Part shown: positions 8,357 through 15,788 of the stretch, in pieces | How positions within the stretch are numbered: the stretch's first letter is position 1 | How the letters are laid out: each line of letters opens with the position of its first letter | Origin: Kiloniellaceae bacterium | GTDB lineage: Bacteria > Pseudomonadota > Alphaproteobacteria > Kiloniellales > J153 | Assembly (NCBI GenBank): GCA_021776135.1 | Contig: JAJFGL010000036.1 | Span: 1 to 64,000 of the forward strand | DNA: 64,000 bases | Direction of reading: 5' to 3' | The notes under the pieces: model-generated | The model's input: only the letters and a program-made list of their open reading frames with translations | Database searches by the model: none | What the model was told of the DNA's origin: nothing | Translations under genes and position numbers: made by a program

Positions 8357-9573
8357 AATTAGTGCACTGTCACCGTAATCCCGTAATCGTCACCGTAATC
8401 CCACTGTAATCCGTAATCCGTCACCGTAATCCCAAAAATATTCCCCACCAAGGCATGATTCCGTCTACAATCTAAGGTGGTTTTTTGTTAATCGGAAAAT
8501 CACAGAAAGCACTGAAGGGATAACAGGCTGCTAGAGACTCAAGTAAAATTCGCAATGTGGAGGTGACAACCATGCGTGACGGATACAAACTCAATTTCTT
8601 GGGCGACAATTTTCGGATTGAACTTCCCAGACCGGGTTTAGCTCTGATCTCGGATATCCTTCAACCTCCCGGACTTCCTGACGGCGAGTTCGTCATTCCT
8701 TATATCAACTACTCGCTCTCGATGAGCCGTAGCACCAGACAGGCCTTGTATTCCGCAGCCAATGTCGATTTAAGAAAAATGCAGAAGGTACCAAGCAGGA
8801 AGGGCCGGAACTGGTTTATCGATACGAGGGTCGGCTCCGGGAATCAAATTCCAAATTACCCCTACCAAGGCACTCTTTGGGACCGCGGGCATTTGACGAG
8901 ACGAACCGCCGTCACATGGGGTAAAGACGCCGACTATGCGACCAGGGCAAGCAACGACAGTTGTGCCTACACAAATGCCTGCATGCAGCACAAAAATTTC
9001 AACGAGGACGATTGGCGGGCCGTTGAACTCCTTGTGTCGCATTTTAAGGATGCCGATAAATTAACGGTCATAACGGGGCCGGTTTTCACCAAGGCCGATC
9101 GTTACTACACTAGAGAGTTCGAGGATTATCCCGTTAGAATTCCGGCGGCCTTCTGGAAAATTTTGTCCTACGTCGGCGACGATCAGAAACTGAAAACACA
9201 GGCCTTTGTTTTTTTTCAAGACTTACCCAGCATAAGAAACGCAAAAGGCCGCGCTCGAATCCGGCTAAAAGATATGCAGGTAACCACCACGGAGGTTTCG
9301 CTTTGGACGGGCTTGGAATTTGATCAGGTGCTTTTTGACAGCAATCCTCTGAAATTTTATGACGGACCGGAAGCCATCACCATGAAGAGCCGCAATGAAC
9401 TGATCAAGAAGCACTCGAACCTGGTGGAGCTCGACGCTGGCATCGGCGGAGATGAATCAGTACGAGAGGCGAGGGAAATGTTTCCATTGGAGGATTTCTA
9501 CGAGCTAATCGCCGAGGTTAGCTGGGTATGACCGCCGATTGCGGTGCGATTGCGGTGACATAGCACTATATTA
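8357..9573. mobile_element. Inverted-repeat-bounded cassette 3 (endonuclease)
   Basis: The left end 8357-8380 (AATTAGTGCACTGTCACCGT, then AATC) is followed by several further GTCACCGTAATCC or CCGTAATCC units up to 8432, as if the repeat had been iterated. The right end at 9548-9573 (GATTGCGGTGACATAGCACT, then ATATTAA) is degenerate. The only cargo is one nuclease gene of clearly lower GC content. No transposase is present. Confidence 0.5.
8572..9531 (+). CDS. DNA/RNA non-specific endonuclease
   Basis: 319-residue nuclease of the Endonuclease_NS (beta-beta-alpha-metal) family. The catalytic motif WDRGHLTRR places the general-base His at residue 107, and the metal-binding Asn region reads TNACMQHKNFNEDDW, as in NucA/Serratia-type enzymes. 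It cleaves DNA and RNA with Mg2+. No signal peptide or transmembrane segment is visible, which is unusual because most relatives are exported; it may be a toxin domain or have an internal role. The ATG at 8572 has GGAGGTG just upstream; an in-frame GTG lies five codons earlier. No immunity-type gene is next to it. Confidence 0.9.
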   Translation: MRDGYKLNFLGDNFRIELPRPGLALISDILQPPGLPDGEFVIPYINYSLSMSRSTRQALYSAANVDLRKMQKVPSRKGRNWFIDTRVGSGNQIPNYPYQGTLWDRGHLTRRTAVTWGKDADYATRASNDSCAYTNACMQHKNFNEDDWRAVELLVSHFKDADKLTVITGPVFTKADRYYTREFEDYPVRIPAAFWKILSYVGDDQKLKTQAFVFFQDLPSIRNAKGRARIRLKDMQVTTTEVSLWTGLEFDQVLFDSNPLKFYDGPEAITMKSRNELIKKHSNLVELDAGIGGDESVREAREMFPLEDFYELIAEVSWV

Positions 9574-9655
9574 AGTCGTTCCGCGTTAAGGACATGGTGC
9601 CGGTCTTTTAGTCATGCACCTGATGCACTGGCGTGACGCGCTAAGGTATCACGCA

Positions 9656-9975
9656 ACTTCGCCAAGGGCCTGAAGATGGAGCTGGGCCCCATGGCCTTAT
9701 TACGCATGGGCGGGGTGCGCGTCGTCGTCGCCTCGCGAAACACACAGGCCGCCGACCAGGAAATTTTCCGCCACCTGGGCATCGAGCCCAGCACGCAAAA
9801 AATCCTGGCCCTAAAATCCTCAGTCCATTTCCGCGCCGACTTCCAACCCATCGCCGAGGACATCCTGGTGGTCAAGGCCCCCGGCGCCAACGCGCTGCAC
9901 AATTCCGATCTCGACTATCGCAACCTGCGTCCGGGGGTGCGGGTGGTGCCCAAGGGGGAGGGGCGCGGAGGGTAA
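9656..9975 (+). pseudogene. Partial duplicate of the M81 gene 3' end, copy 3
   Basis: Collinear with 5258-5577 of the M81 gene over 320 bases without indels, reading in frame to its own stop (…VRVVPKGEGRGG). It has diverged more than copy 2 (for example CTGCACAATTCCGATCTCG for CTCGACAACGCGGACCTAG). It lacks the first ~390 codons and cannot make a working enzyme. Divergence with the frame kept suggests it was acquired from a related locus that was under selection, rather than copied locally. Confidence 0.88.
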
Positions 9976-10097
9976 AATGGGTTAATTTTAGCAACTCCAC
10001 AATTAGTGCACTGTCACCGTAATTCGTAATTGCACCGTAATTGTCACCGTAATTCCACCGTAAATAGTGTCACCGTAATTCTGTCTCCGTAATTCCG

Positions 10098-10453
10098 GAG
10101 GCTGCGGTACGGACAACGGTCATGCGCATAGTCATTTCTCAGAGACCACGGGAAGCCCGAGTTCGACCCTTCTCGGCCGTTCAGGATCGCTGGCCCGAAT
10201 GTCGGAATTCGGATCCGAAAGCGGTCGTCCAACAGCGGCGATCGGTTAGGCAGCTATTAGCCAGAACCAGCCATCAATACATTGGGTGCGTCCATCGGAG
10301 TTTGTCGGGACGAAGTCCCCAATCAACCTAGACCTCTAGATCACCAAGCCATCCGGCGCCCTAATCAATGGTGGAAGACCGAAGGTAGCCGTTCCAATCT
10401 TTGAGGAATGCGACACGGCCTTAGCTTGATTTGCTGGCCCTTGGACCTCCAGC
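10098..10453. other. Stretch without a recognisable gene
   Basis: About 350 bases between the left repeat array of cassette 4 and the stop of the HExxH gene. Short frames exist on both strands, but none has start context, codon bias or a known domain. On the minus strand a 26-codon GTG-initiated frame (about 10412 to 10336, ending RAPDGLVI) follows the HExxH gene; it could be a small peptide, but nothing supports translation. Confidence 0.4.
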
Positions 10454-11488
10454 TCACGCTCTGAGAGCTTCTGAGATCCGATTCTGAGAGTTCTCGAGAT
10501 CCTTAATGATCGACCGGCCGAATTCGGTGAAGCTGCGCCTTGCATTGTTTCGGAAATCCGGCCTCGCCAACTTCAGTCCCTTCAGAATCTCCACGCCGCG
10601 TTCACGTGCTCTTTGTACATCTACTCTGCGGTAAATCTGTGGACCATGTAGGACTCGGGCAAAGTACAACGCAAGGATCGTGTAGATATAGTAGGCATGA
10701 AAGTACCCATACAGGTCGCGTGCATCGCCGCTCCAGGGCAGACTGAATTGACGAGTTCCGTCGTCGTCTACGATCGGATCGAGTTCCATAGCATCATAGA
10801 GAACCTGATGACCCCACTCGTGCACGAGTGTCTCTTCAAGATCCAACAAGGTTTCATCTGCGTTGGTCAGAAATACCAGGCCGCTATAGCGCGCGGCAGA
10901 GCAACTCCGGAACTCCCCATCCGGAACATGAACCAGCAAACGGATGTAGCTGTGCATTTGATTGCCGACGACCGGCCATGTACTTTCAATTCGTCTAATC
11001 GCTACATCTGCCACCTCTGTAAAGAAGTCCAAGGTGTAAGCGCTCGCTGGCGGAGCTTCGGGGAATTTGTACGTGGGCGGCGCTATCAATTTCAAAAGTG
11101 AGTCGGGATCGCCCCGAATAAGACCGATACCCTGGCGAATGGTTCGTGTTCGTCGGGGACATTCATCAAACAGCCGTCGAAATTCAGACGTTGCGTCAAA
11201 AGATTCATGAATGGCCTCGGATTTAGCGTCTCTGGCCAGTTTGAGGCTGGTGAAACGCATACAAATACGGACCAGCGGATCCAGCACCAACTCAAAACGT
11301 GCCGAGGGCGGCATCGCGGAGAAATGGCGGCACATATCCTCGACGCAGCTACGGGCCTGGGTATCAACCACAGCCGCCAACCGATGAAAAAGAGCGATCA
11401 AAACAGCTTGCCGCCTTTGAGGCGCGAGTCGCCGCCGGTTTGGTGAGATCAATGGAATCTCAATGTGCATCGTCGGTAGTCCTGCCAC
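10454..11488 (-). CDS. HExxH-type peptide-modifying protein, probable RiPP beta-hydroxylase
   Basis: 344-residue soluble protein. LVHEWGHQVLYDAMELDP places HExxH at residues 223-227, and DLYGYFHAYY (His264) offers a third ligand; this layout matches the HEXXH-motif domain family I know as TIGR04267. From memory, characterised RiPP-associated members are iron/2-oxoglutarate peptide beta-hydroxylases rather than proteases; which reaction occurs here is inference. It is the third gene of the minus-strand operon, 121 bases after the poly-Gln peptide. The start may be GTG at 11488 (AGGAA upstream) or ATG at 11470. GC content is lower than in the core genes. Confidence 0.75.
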   Translation of the reverse strand: MAGLPTMHIEIPLISPNRRRLAPQRRQAVLIALFHRLAAVVDTQARSCVEDMCRHFSAMPPSARFELVLDPLVRICMRFTSLKLARDAKSEAIHESFDATSEFRRLFDECPRRTRTIRQGIGLIRGDPDSLLKLIAPPTYKFPEAPPASAYTLDFFTEVADVAIRRIESTWPVVGNQMHSYIRLLVHVPDGEFRSCSAARYSGLVFLTNADETLLDLEETLVHEWGHQVLYDAMELDPIVDDDGTRQFSLPWSGDARDLYGYFHAYYIYTILALYFARVLHGPQIYRRVDVQRARERGVEILKGLKLARPDFRNNARRSFTEFGRSIIKDLENSQNRISEALRA

Positions 11489-11609
11489 ACAGTGCGATTC
11501 CTGATGCTAATGTGCCGCCCGTGTCTGGATTCGGCTATAGCACCCCTCTACCACGCTGTGGGTACAACTGTGGCGTTGAACGGGAACGGTTTCCGGCGTG
11601 TGTTAAGAT

Positions 11610-11864
11610 CTATTCAGCCGGTAAGATCTTGTTCATCTGTTTGATCTCGGTTTGAAGCTTTGTGACGACTTCTTCTTCTGGCAACCCGGTGTCCAGATTT
11701 ATGAATCTGCGCCGCTTCTGGTTTTGTTGCTGTTGTTGCTGTTGTTGTTGCTGCTGTTGCGCCTTAGTGCTGATGCCGCCTAGTCCAAGCGACCCGATCT
11801 CAACCAGTGAAGGTGCTTCAAATCTTTCTGCGCCAACCGAGGATATTTTGCGTTCATCTACCAT
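11610..11864 (-). CDS. Putative RiPP precursor peptide with poly-Gln core
   Basis: 84-residue peptide in three parts. The leader-like N-terminus holds FEAPSLVEIG at 15-24, matching the F/Y-x-x-P-x-L-x-x-x-G pattern that RiPP recognition domains bind in lasso-peptide leaders. Next is a run of twelve Gln (36-47) followed by N48-Q49. The charged C-terminus starts KRRRFINLDTGLPEEE. The glutamines use mixed CAA and CAG codons, so the tract is kept at the protein level and is not a simple slippage repeat. There is no signal peptide and no Cys. It follows the PqqD-like gene by 14 bases and has an exceptionally strong ribosome-binding site. The substrate role is inferred from context. Confidence 0.7.
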   Translation of the reverse strand: MVDERKISSVGAERFEAPSLVEIGSLGLGGISTKAQQQQQQQQQQQQNQKRRRFINLDTGLPEEEVVTKLQTEIKQMNKILPAE

Positions 11865-11870
11865 AACTGT

Positions 11871-11879
11871 CCCTCCTTT
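11871..11879 (-). promoter_or_regulatory. Strong Shine-Dalgarno of the precursor peptide
   Basis: Read on the minus strand the sequence is AAAGGAGGG, six bases before the ATG at 11864, and it overlaps the stop codon of the PqqD-like gene. It is the best ribosome-binding site of the operon, as expected when a substrate peptide must outnumber its enzymes. Confidence 0.7.
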
Positions 11880-12367
11880 TAGATCGTGTTTCCGTCATCT
11901 GGCCGACAAATGAGACTAACATGCAGCAGTTCGGCTGCATAATTTCGAACCACATCTAGAGCTTCGTCCATCTCCAGACCCCAGCGATCGCACAACCCTC
12001 TCGCAACGCTGCGAACCGGCTTGCGGGCCCCCAAGTCACGCCAAACGGTCACTCCCACTTCATTGAGAGTAAAGCTTCGGTTGCTCAACATATCCGTTAC
12101 GATTAAACTATCGTCGAGTGCGGTCTCCGTTAGACCGAGCGAGCGCCGAAACACCGAATCGCCGTCAATTCGCGCTACGTCGTCATCGGACCTTTCACCC
12201 TCATCAAGATTTTCGGCAGGCCCGCCGGATGATGGCTTTTCCTTAGCCCGCCCCCTTTTTCTCGCACTTTCTGGTGAGGCAGGTGTGTCTGGTGTGGCAG
12301 GCGTGTCATGTGAGGATGGCGTCCGCGCCACCTTTTTCCTACCCATGGCCATTCCATCCATATCCAA
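11879..12367 (-). CDS. PqqD-like RiPP recognition element protein
   Basis: 162 residues. Residues 1-70 are low-complexity and charged (HDTPATPDTPASPES and more), probably disordered. Residues ~72-155 form a PqqD-type winged-helix domain: LGLTETALDDSLIVTDML, SFTLNEVGVTVWRDLG, then VRSVARGLCDRWGLEMDEAL and a final AAELLHVSLI helix. PqqD domains bind leader peptides and present them to modifying enzymes. It is the first gene of the operon, and its stop overlaps the ribosome-binding site of the peptide gene. The start is ambiguous among clustered Met codons (1, 3, 6, 8). Confidence 0.8.
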   Translation of the reverse strand: MDMDGMAMGRKKVARTPSSHDTPATPDTPASPESARKRGRAKEKPSSGGPAENLDEGERSDDDVARIDGDSVFRRSLGLTETALDDSLIVTDMLSNRSFTLNEVGVTVWRDLGARKPVRSVARGLCDRWGLEMDEALDVVRNYAAELLHVSLICRPDDGNTI

Positions 12368-12415
12368 GCAGATCTTCCACCCATACCTCTAGTTGCATCA
12401 TAGTGAGGCGTACAA

Positions 12416-12604
12416 CTATAATAAGGTACATTTTCCGCGGAGTCCATAGAAAATGCATGGCGCTTCGTGAGTCTGCTGTGCAGAAGATGTGTCATCGATC
12501 AAACCAGCGACGGTGATGCGTCGCCGATACTCAGCGGGGGAGAGCCTTGCCAATTTGTGGAACACCTTGCGGAACGTGCTCGGATCCTCGGCCGAAGCGC
12601 CAAT
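12416..12604 (-). pseudogene. Remnant of an AraC-family regulator (C-terminal HTH)
   Basis: A 62-codon minus-strand frame reads EDPSTFRKVFHKLARLSP followed by AEYRRRI, the classic second helix-turn-helix and end of AraC/XylS regulators. The frame is closed upstream by TAG, and no sensor domain or first HTH is found in register, so only the tail survives. It ends about 50 bases before the PqqD-like gene in the same orientation. It may be debris of a regulator once linked to the operon or of an older insertion. Confidence 0.6.
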
Positions 12605-12892
12605 CTATCTGATCGTGGACGTCCGGCGTTACGCTTGCAGATCGTTTCATAGAAAGCTATGGCAGTTCTTTGGGAATCATACACCCGCAAGCACGCCGAT
12701 ACCTTTACTGCGCTTGGCGAGCGATTGGATGTTAATTGAAGTCAACGCTGCCGCGCTCGCTGCGCCGTCGAACTGAGAACTTCGGCCTTGGGGTCAAAAG
12801 CGTCGGTAAACGGCGAGGGGGGCGAACGGCTGCTTAGCGATCCGTAAGCGGACTCCGCACATGATAGCCTCGAAGGGCAGAGATTACGGTGG
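12605..12892. other. Non-coding right flank of cassette 4
   Basis: About 290 bases with no convincing gene. It contains GGGTCAAAAGCGTCG at 12791-12805, identical to 7826-7840 at the right edge of cassette 1, and an extra ATTACGGTGG just inside the terminal repeat. The shared 15-mer suggests that the right ends of cassettes 1 and 4 have a common origin. Confidence 0.5.
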
Positions 12893-12966
12893 AATTACGG
12901 TGACAGTGCACTAATTAACCGCACAATTACCGTAACCGCGAATGACAGTCTTGGCGTGGAGAAAGC

Positions 12967-13380
12967 CTACCCGCCCGACGATGTTATTTCATATGCCGGC
13001 AAGTCCTCGTCCAGGTGCAGCCAGGGCAGGCGGCTCGCGGTGTGGACGTGGTGGTCGGCGGGGTGGTCTTGGGGATTGTCGAGGCTGCCGAGGGTGATGT
13101 CGATCTCGGCCGGCCGCTTGCTGGACCAGAAGGCGATCTGCGAGGCGCAGTCGGGGCAGGACCGCCGTTCGCCGTGGCTGGAGGAGCGGTAGGTTTTCAG
13201 GCTTCCCTCGGCGATCTCGAAACGGTCCAGGGGCACCGTGAACCAGGTCACCGCCACGGCGCCGCTCCAACGGCGGCACATGGCGCAATGGCAATGGGTC
13301 ACGGAATCGATCGGTCCGCTCACCCGGTAACGCAGTGCGCCGCAGAGGCAGCCGCCCTCGGGGGTTTCGTTTTTGCTCAT
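12967..13380 (-). CDS. GFA-family zinc protein
   Basis: 137 residues of the GFA family (Gfa/CENP-V fold), named after glutathione-dependent formaldehyde activation; for most members the activity is unproven. The zinc cysteines are visible: GGCLCGALRY near the N-terminus, HCHCAMCRR, and CPDCASQIAFW. The ATG at 13380 overlaps the xthA stop as ATGA, so the two are translationally coupled; an upstream in-frame start would extend into xthA and is rejected. It is the last gene of the minus-strand run and borders cassette 4. Confidence 0.88.
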   Translation of the reverse strand: MSKNETPEGGCLCGALRYRVSGPIDSVTHCHCAMCRRWSGAVAVTWFTVPLDRFEIAEGSLKTYRSSSHGERRSCPDCASQIAFWSSKRPAEIDITLGSLDNPQDHPADHHVHTASRLPWLHLDEDLPAYEITSSGG

Positions 13381-14156
13381 GCCGCCGCCTCCAGCTCGCA
13401 CCAGATGGGGGTGTGGTCGGAGGCTTTTTCCTTGCCGCGCGGCTTGCGGTCGATCTCGCACCCGGTGAGGCGGTCGGCGGCTTGGGGGGAGAGCAGCAGG
13501 TGGTCGATGCGCAGGCCCCGGTCGGCGCTCCAGGCGATGCCCTGGTAATCCCAGTAGGTATAGGCGTGCTGGCCCGGATGCAGGGCCCGGAAGGCTTCGG
13601 TGTAGCCGAGGTTCAGGATCGTGCGGAAGGCCTGGCGGGTTTCGATCTTGTAGAGCGCGTCCTTAGTCCAGCGGGCCGGCTCGTACACATCCTCGGGCGC
13701 CGGGATCACGTTGTAGTCGCCGCCCAGGACCACCGGCTGCTCACTGTCCAGCAGCCCCCGCGCATGATCGCGCAGCCGGGCCATCCAGGCGAGTTTGTAA
13801 GGGTACTTCCCGCTCTCTACCGGGTTGCCGTTGGGCAGGTAGATGGAGGCGGCCCGGAGCCCAAAGGTGGTCGCCTCGGCATAGCGGGCCTGGGGGTCGC
13901 CCTCATCGCCGGGCAGGCGGGTGAGGGGATCGAGGATGGGCGCGCGCGAGAGAATGGCGACCCCGTTGTAGGATTTCTGGCCGACAACCAGAAGCTCGTA
14001 CCCCAGCGCCTTGATCTCCATGGCGGGGAAGGTCTCTTCGACGGTCTTGATCTCTTGCAGCAGCAGGACGTCGGGCTTGGCCGTCTCCAGCCAGTCCAAG
14101 ACGTTACCCAGGCGCGCGCGGACCGAATTGACGTTCCAGGTGGCGATCTTGACCAT
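13377..14156 (-). CDS. xthA: Exodeoxyribonuclease III
   Basis: 259-residue AP endonuclease / 3'-5' exonuclease of base-excision repair. Motifs of the exonuclease-endonuclease-phosphatase fold are all present: ATWNVNSVRAR at the start, the metal-binding Glu in LLLQEIKT, GGDYNV, and the terminal ASDHTPIW with the catalytic His. Length is normal. It lies 48 bases behind phoB and is coupled to the gfa gene. Confidence 0.95.
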   Translation of the reverse strand: MVKIATWNVNSVRARLGNVLDWLETAKPDVLLLQEIKTVEETFPAMEIKALGYELLVVGQKSYNGVAILSRAPILDPLTRLPGDEGDPQARYAEATTFGLRAASIYLPNGNPVESGKYPYKLAWMARLRDHARGLLDSEQPVVLGGDYNVIPAPEDVYEPARWTKDALYKIETRQAFRTILNLGYTEAFRALHPGQHAYTYWDYQGIAWSADRGLRIDHLLLSPQAADRLTGCEIDRKPRGKEKASDHTPIWCELEAAA

Positions 14157-14204
14157 GAGGCCACCATGCCCATGTCGCGGCGAAGGGACAAGCGATCCTT
14201 GATC

Positions 14205-14900
14205 TTATCCGTCGCGTTGTTCGTCTATGGCATAGCCGGAGCCGCGCACGGTGCGGATGAGATCGCCTTGGCCGCCGGTATTGAGGGCCTTGCGCAGACG
14301 CCGGATATGAACGTCCACGGTTCGGTCCTCCACATGCACATCGTGGCCCCAGACCTGATCGAGAAGCTGGTCGCGGGAATAAACCCGTCCGGGGCGTTCC
14401 ATCAGCATCGAAAGCAGATGAAAATCCGTCGGTCCCAGGTGAATAGGGCGGCCTTCGCGTGTGACCTTTTTCTGCTCCAAATTCATGTGGATGCCGGCGT
14501 ATTCCAGGCTCTCCCCGGCCAAGGCCGGGCGGGAGCGGCGCAGCAGGGCGCGGACCCGCGCCACCATCTCAGCCGGCGAGAAAGGTTTCACGACATAGTC
14601 GTCGGCGCCGGTTTCCAGCCCCCGGACCCGGTCCGCCTCCTCCCCGCGCGCGGTGAGCATAATGATCGGGACATGCTTGGTTTCGGGCCTAGCCTTGATA
14701 TGCCGGCACACCTCGATGCCGGAGACTTTGGGCAACATCCAGTCGAGGACGATCAGGTCGGGTGCATTCTCTTTAACCATCGACAAGGCCTGCTCGCCAT
14801 CGCTGGCGACAAGGGTCCGGAACGCCGCCTTGTCAAGGTTGTAACGAAGCATCTCGGCTTGCGGCGCTTCGTCTTCGACAATGAGGATCAGGGGCAGCAT
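14205..14900 (-). CDS. phoB: Phosphate regulon response regulator PhoB
   Basis: 231-residue OmpR/PhoB-type regulator. The receiver domain (1-120) has the acidic pair VEDE, phospho-acceptor Asp in LIVLDWMLP, and Lys in YVVKPFSP. The winged-helix effector domain (~130-227) ends with the typical VHIRRLRKAL and RGSGYAID. Phosphorylated PhoB would bind the Pho box upstream of pstS. It begins four bases after the pstB stop; in most genomes phoU sits between these two, and here it does not. Confidence 0.95.
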   Translation of the reverse strand: MLPLILIVEDEAPQAEMLRYNLDKAAFRTLVASDGEQALSMVKENAPDLIVLDWMLPKVSGIEVCRHIKARPETKHVPIIMLTARGEEADRVRGLETGADDYVVKPFSPAEMVARVRALLRRSRPALAGESLEYAGIHMNLEQKKVTREGRPIHLGPTDFHLLSMLMERPGRVYSRDQLLDQVWGHDVHVEDRTVDVHIRRLRKALNTGGQGDLIRTVRGSGYAIDEQRDG

Positions 14901-14904
14901 GGGG

Positions 14905-15777
<873 letters not shown>

Positions 15778-15788
15778 GGCCGCCTCCC

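Larger units (their letters stand above)
10001..12917. mobile_element. Cassette 4: 2.9-kb element with perfect 24-base inverted ends
   Basis: The left end 10001-10024 and the right end 12893-12916 are exact reverse complements over 24 bases (core ATTAGTGCACTGTCACCGTA). More GTCACCGTAATT or CCGTAATT units run inward from the left end to about 10097, and a second ATTACGGTGG sits inside the right end at 12883-12892. Cargo: the PqqD-like / poly-Gln peptide / HExxH operon and an AraC-type remnant. No recombinase is encoded, so movement must be in trans or ancient. Confidence 0.65.

Noticed and set aside
10336-10545. Minus-strand frame overlapping the end of the HExxH gene, considered as a second precursor peptide
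   Set aside because: Its ATG lies inside the HExxH gene, the residues before codon 40 only shadow that gene, and no ribosome-binding site supports the later GTG start.
11662-11913. Plus-strand poly-Cys frame opposite the poly-Gln peptide
   Set aside because: Cys and Leu runs are the mirror reading of CAA/CAG codons; there is no ribosome-binding site, and the minus-strand gene has a strong one.
12489-12776. Plus-strand 95-codon frame near the right end of cassette 4
   Set aside because: The opposite strand shows a recognisable AraC helix-turn-helix in the same bases, and this frame has no start signal or known motif.
5596-12917. CRISPR array or integron attC sites, considered for the GTCACCGTAATT repeats
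   Set aside because: Repeat units are irregularly spaced and placed as inverted ends around cargo, with no uniform spacers, no cas genes, and no integron integrase or attC-type fold.
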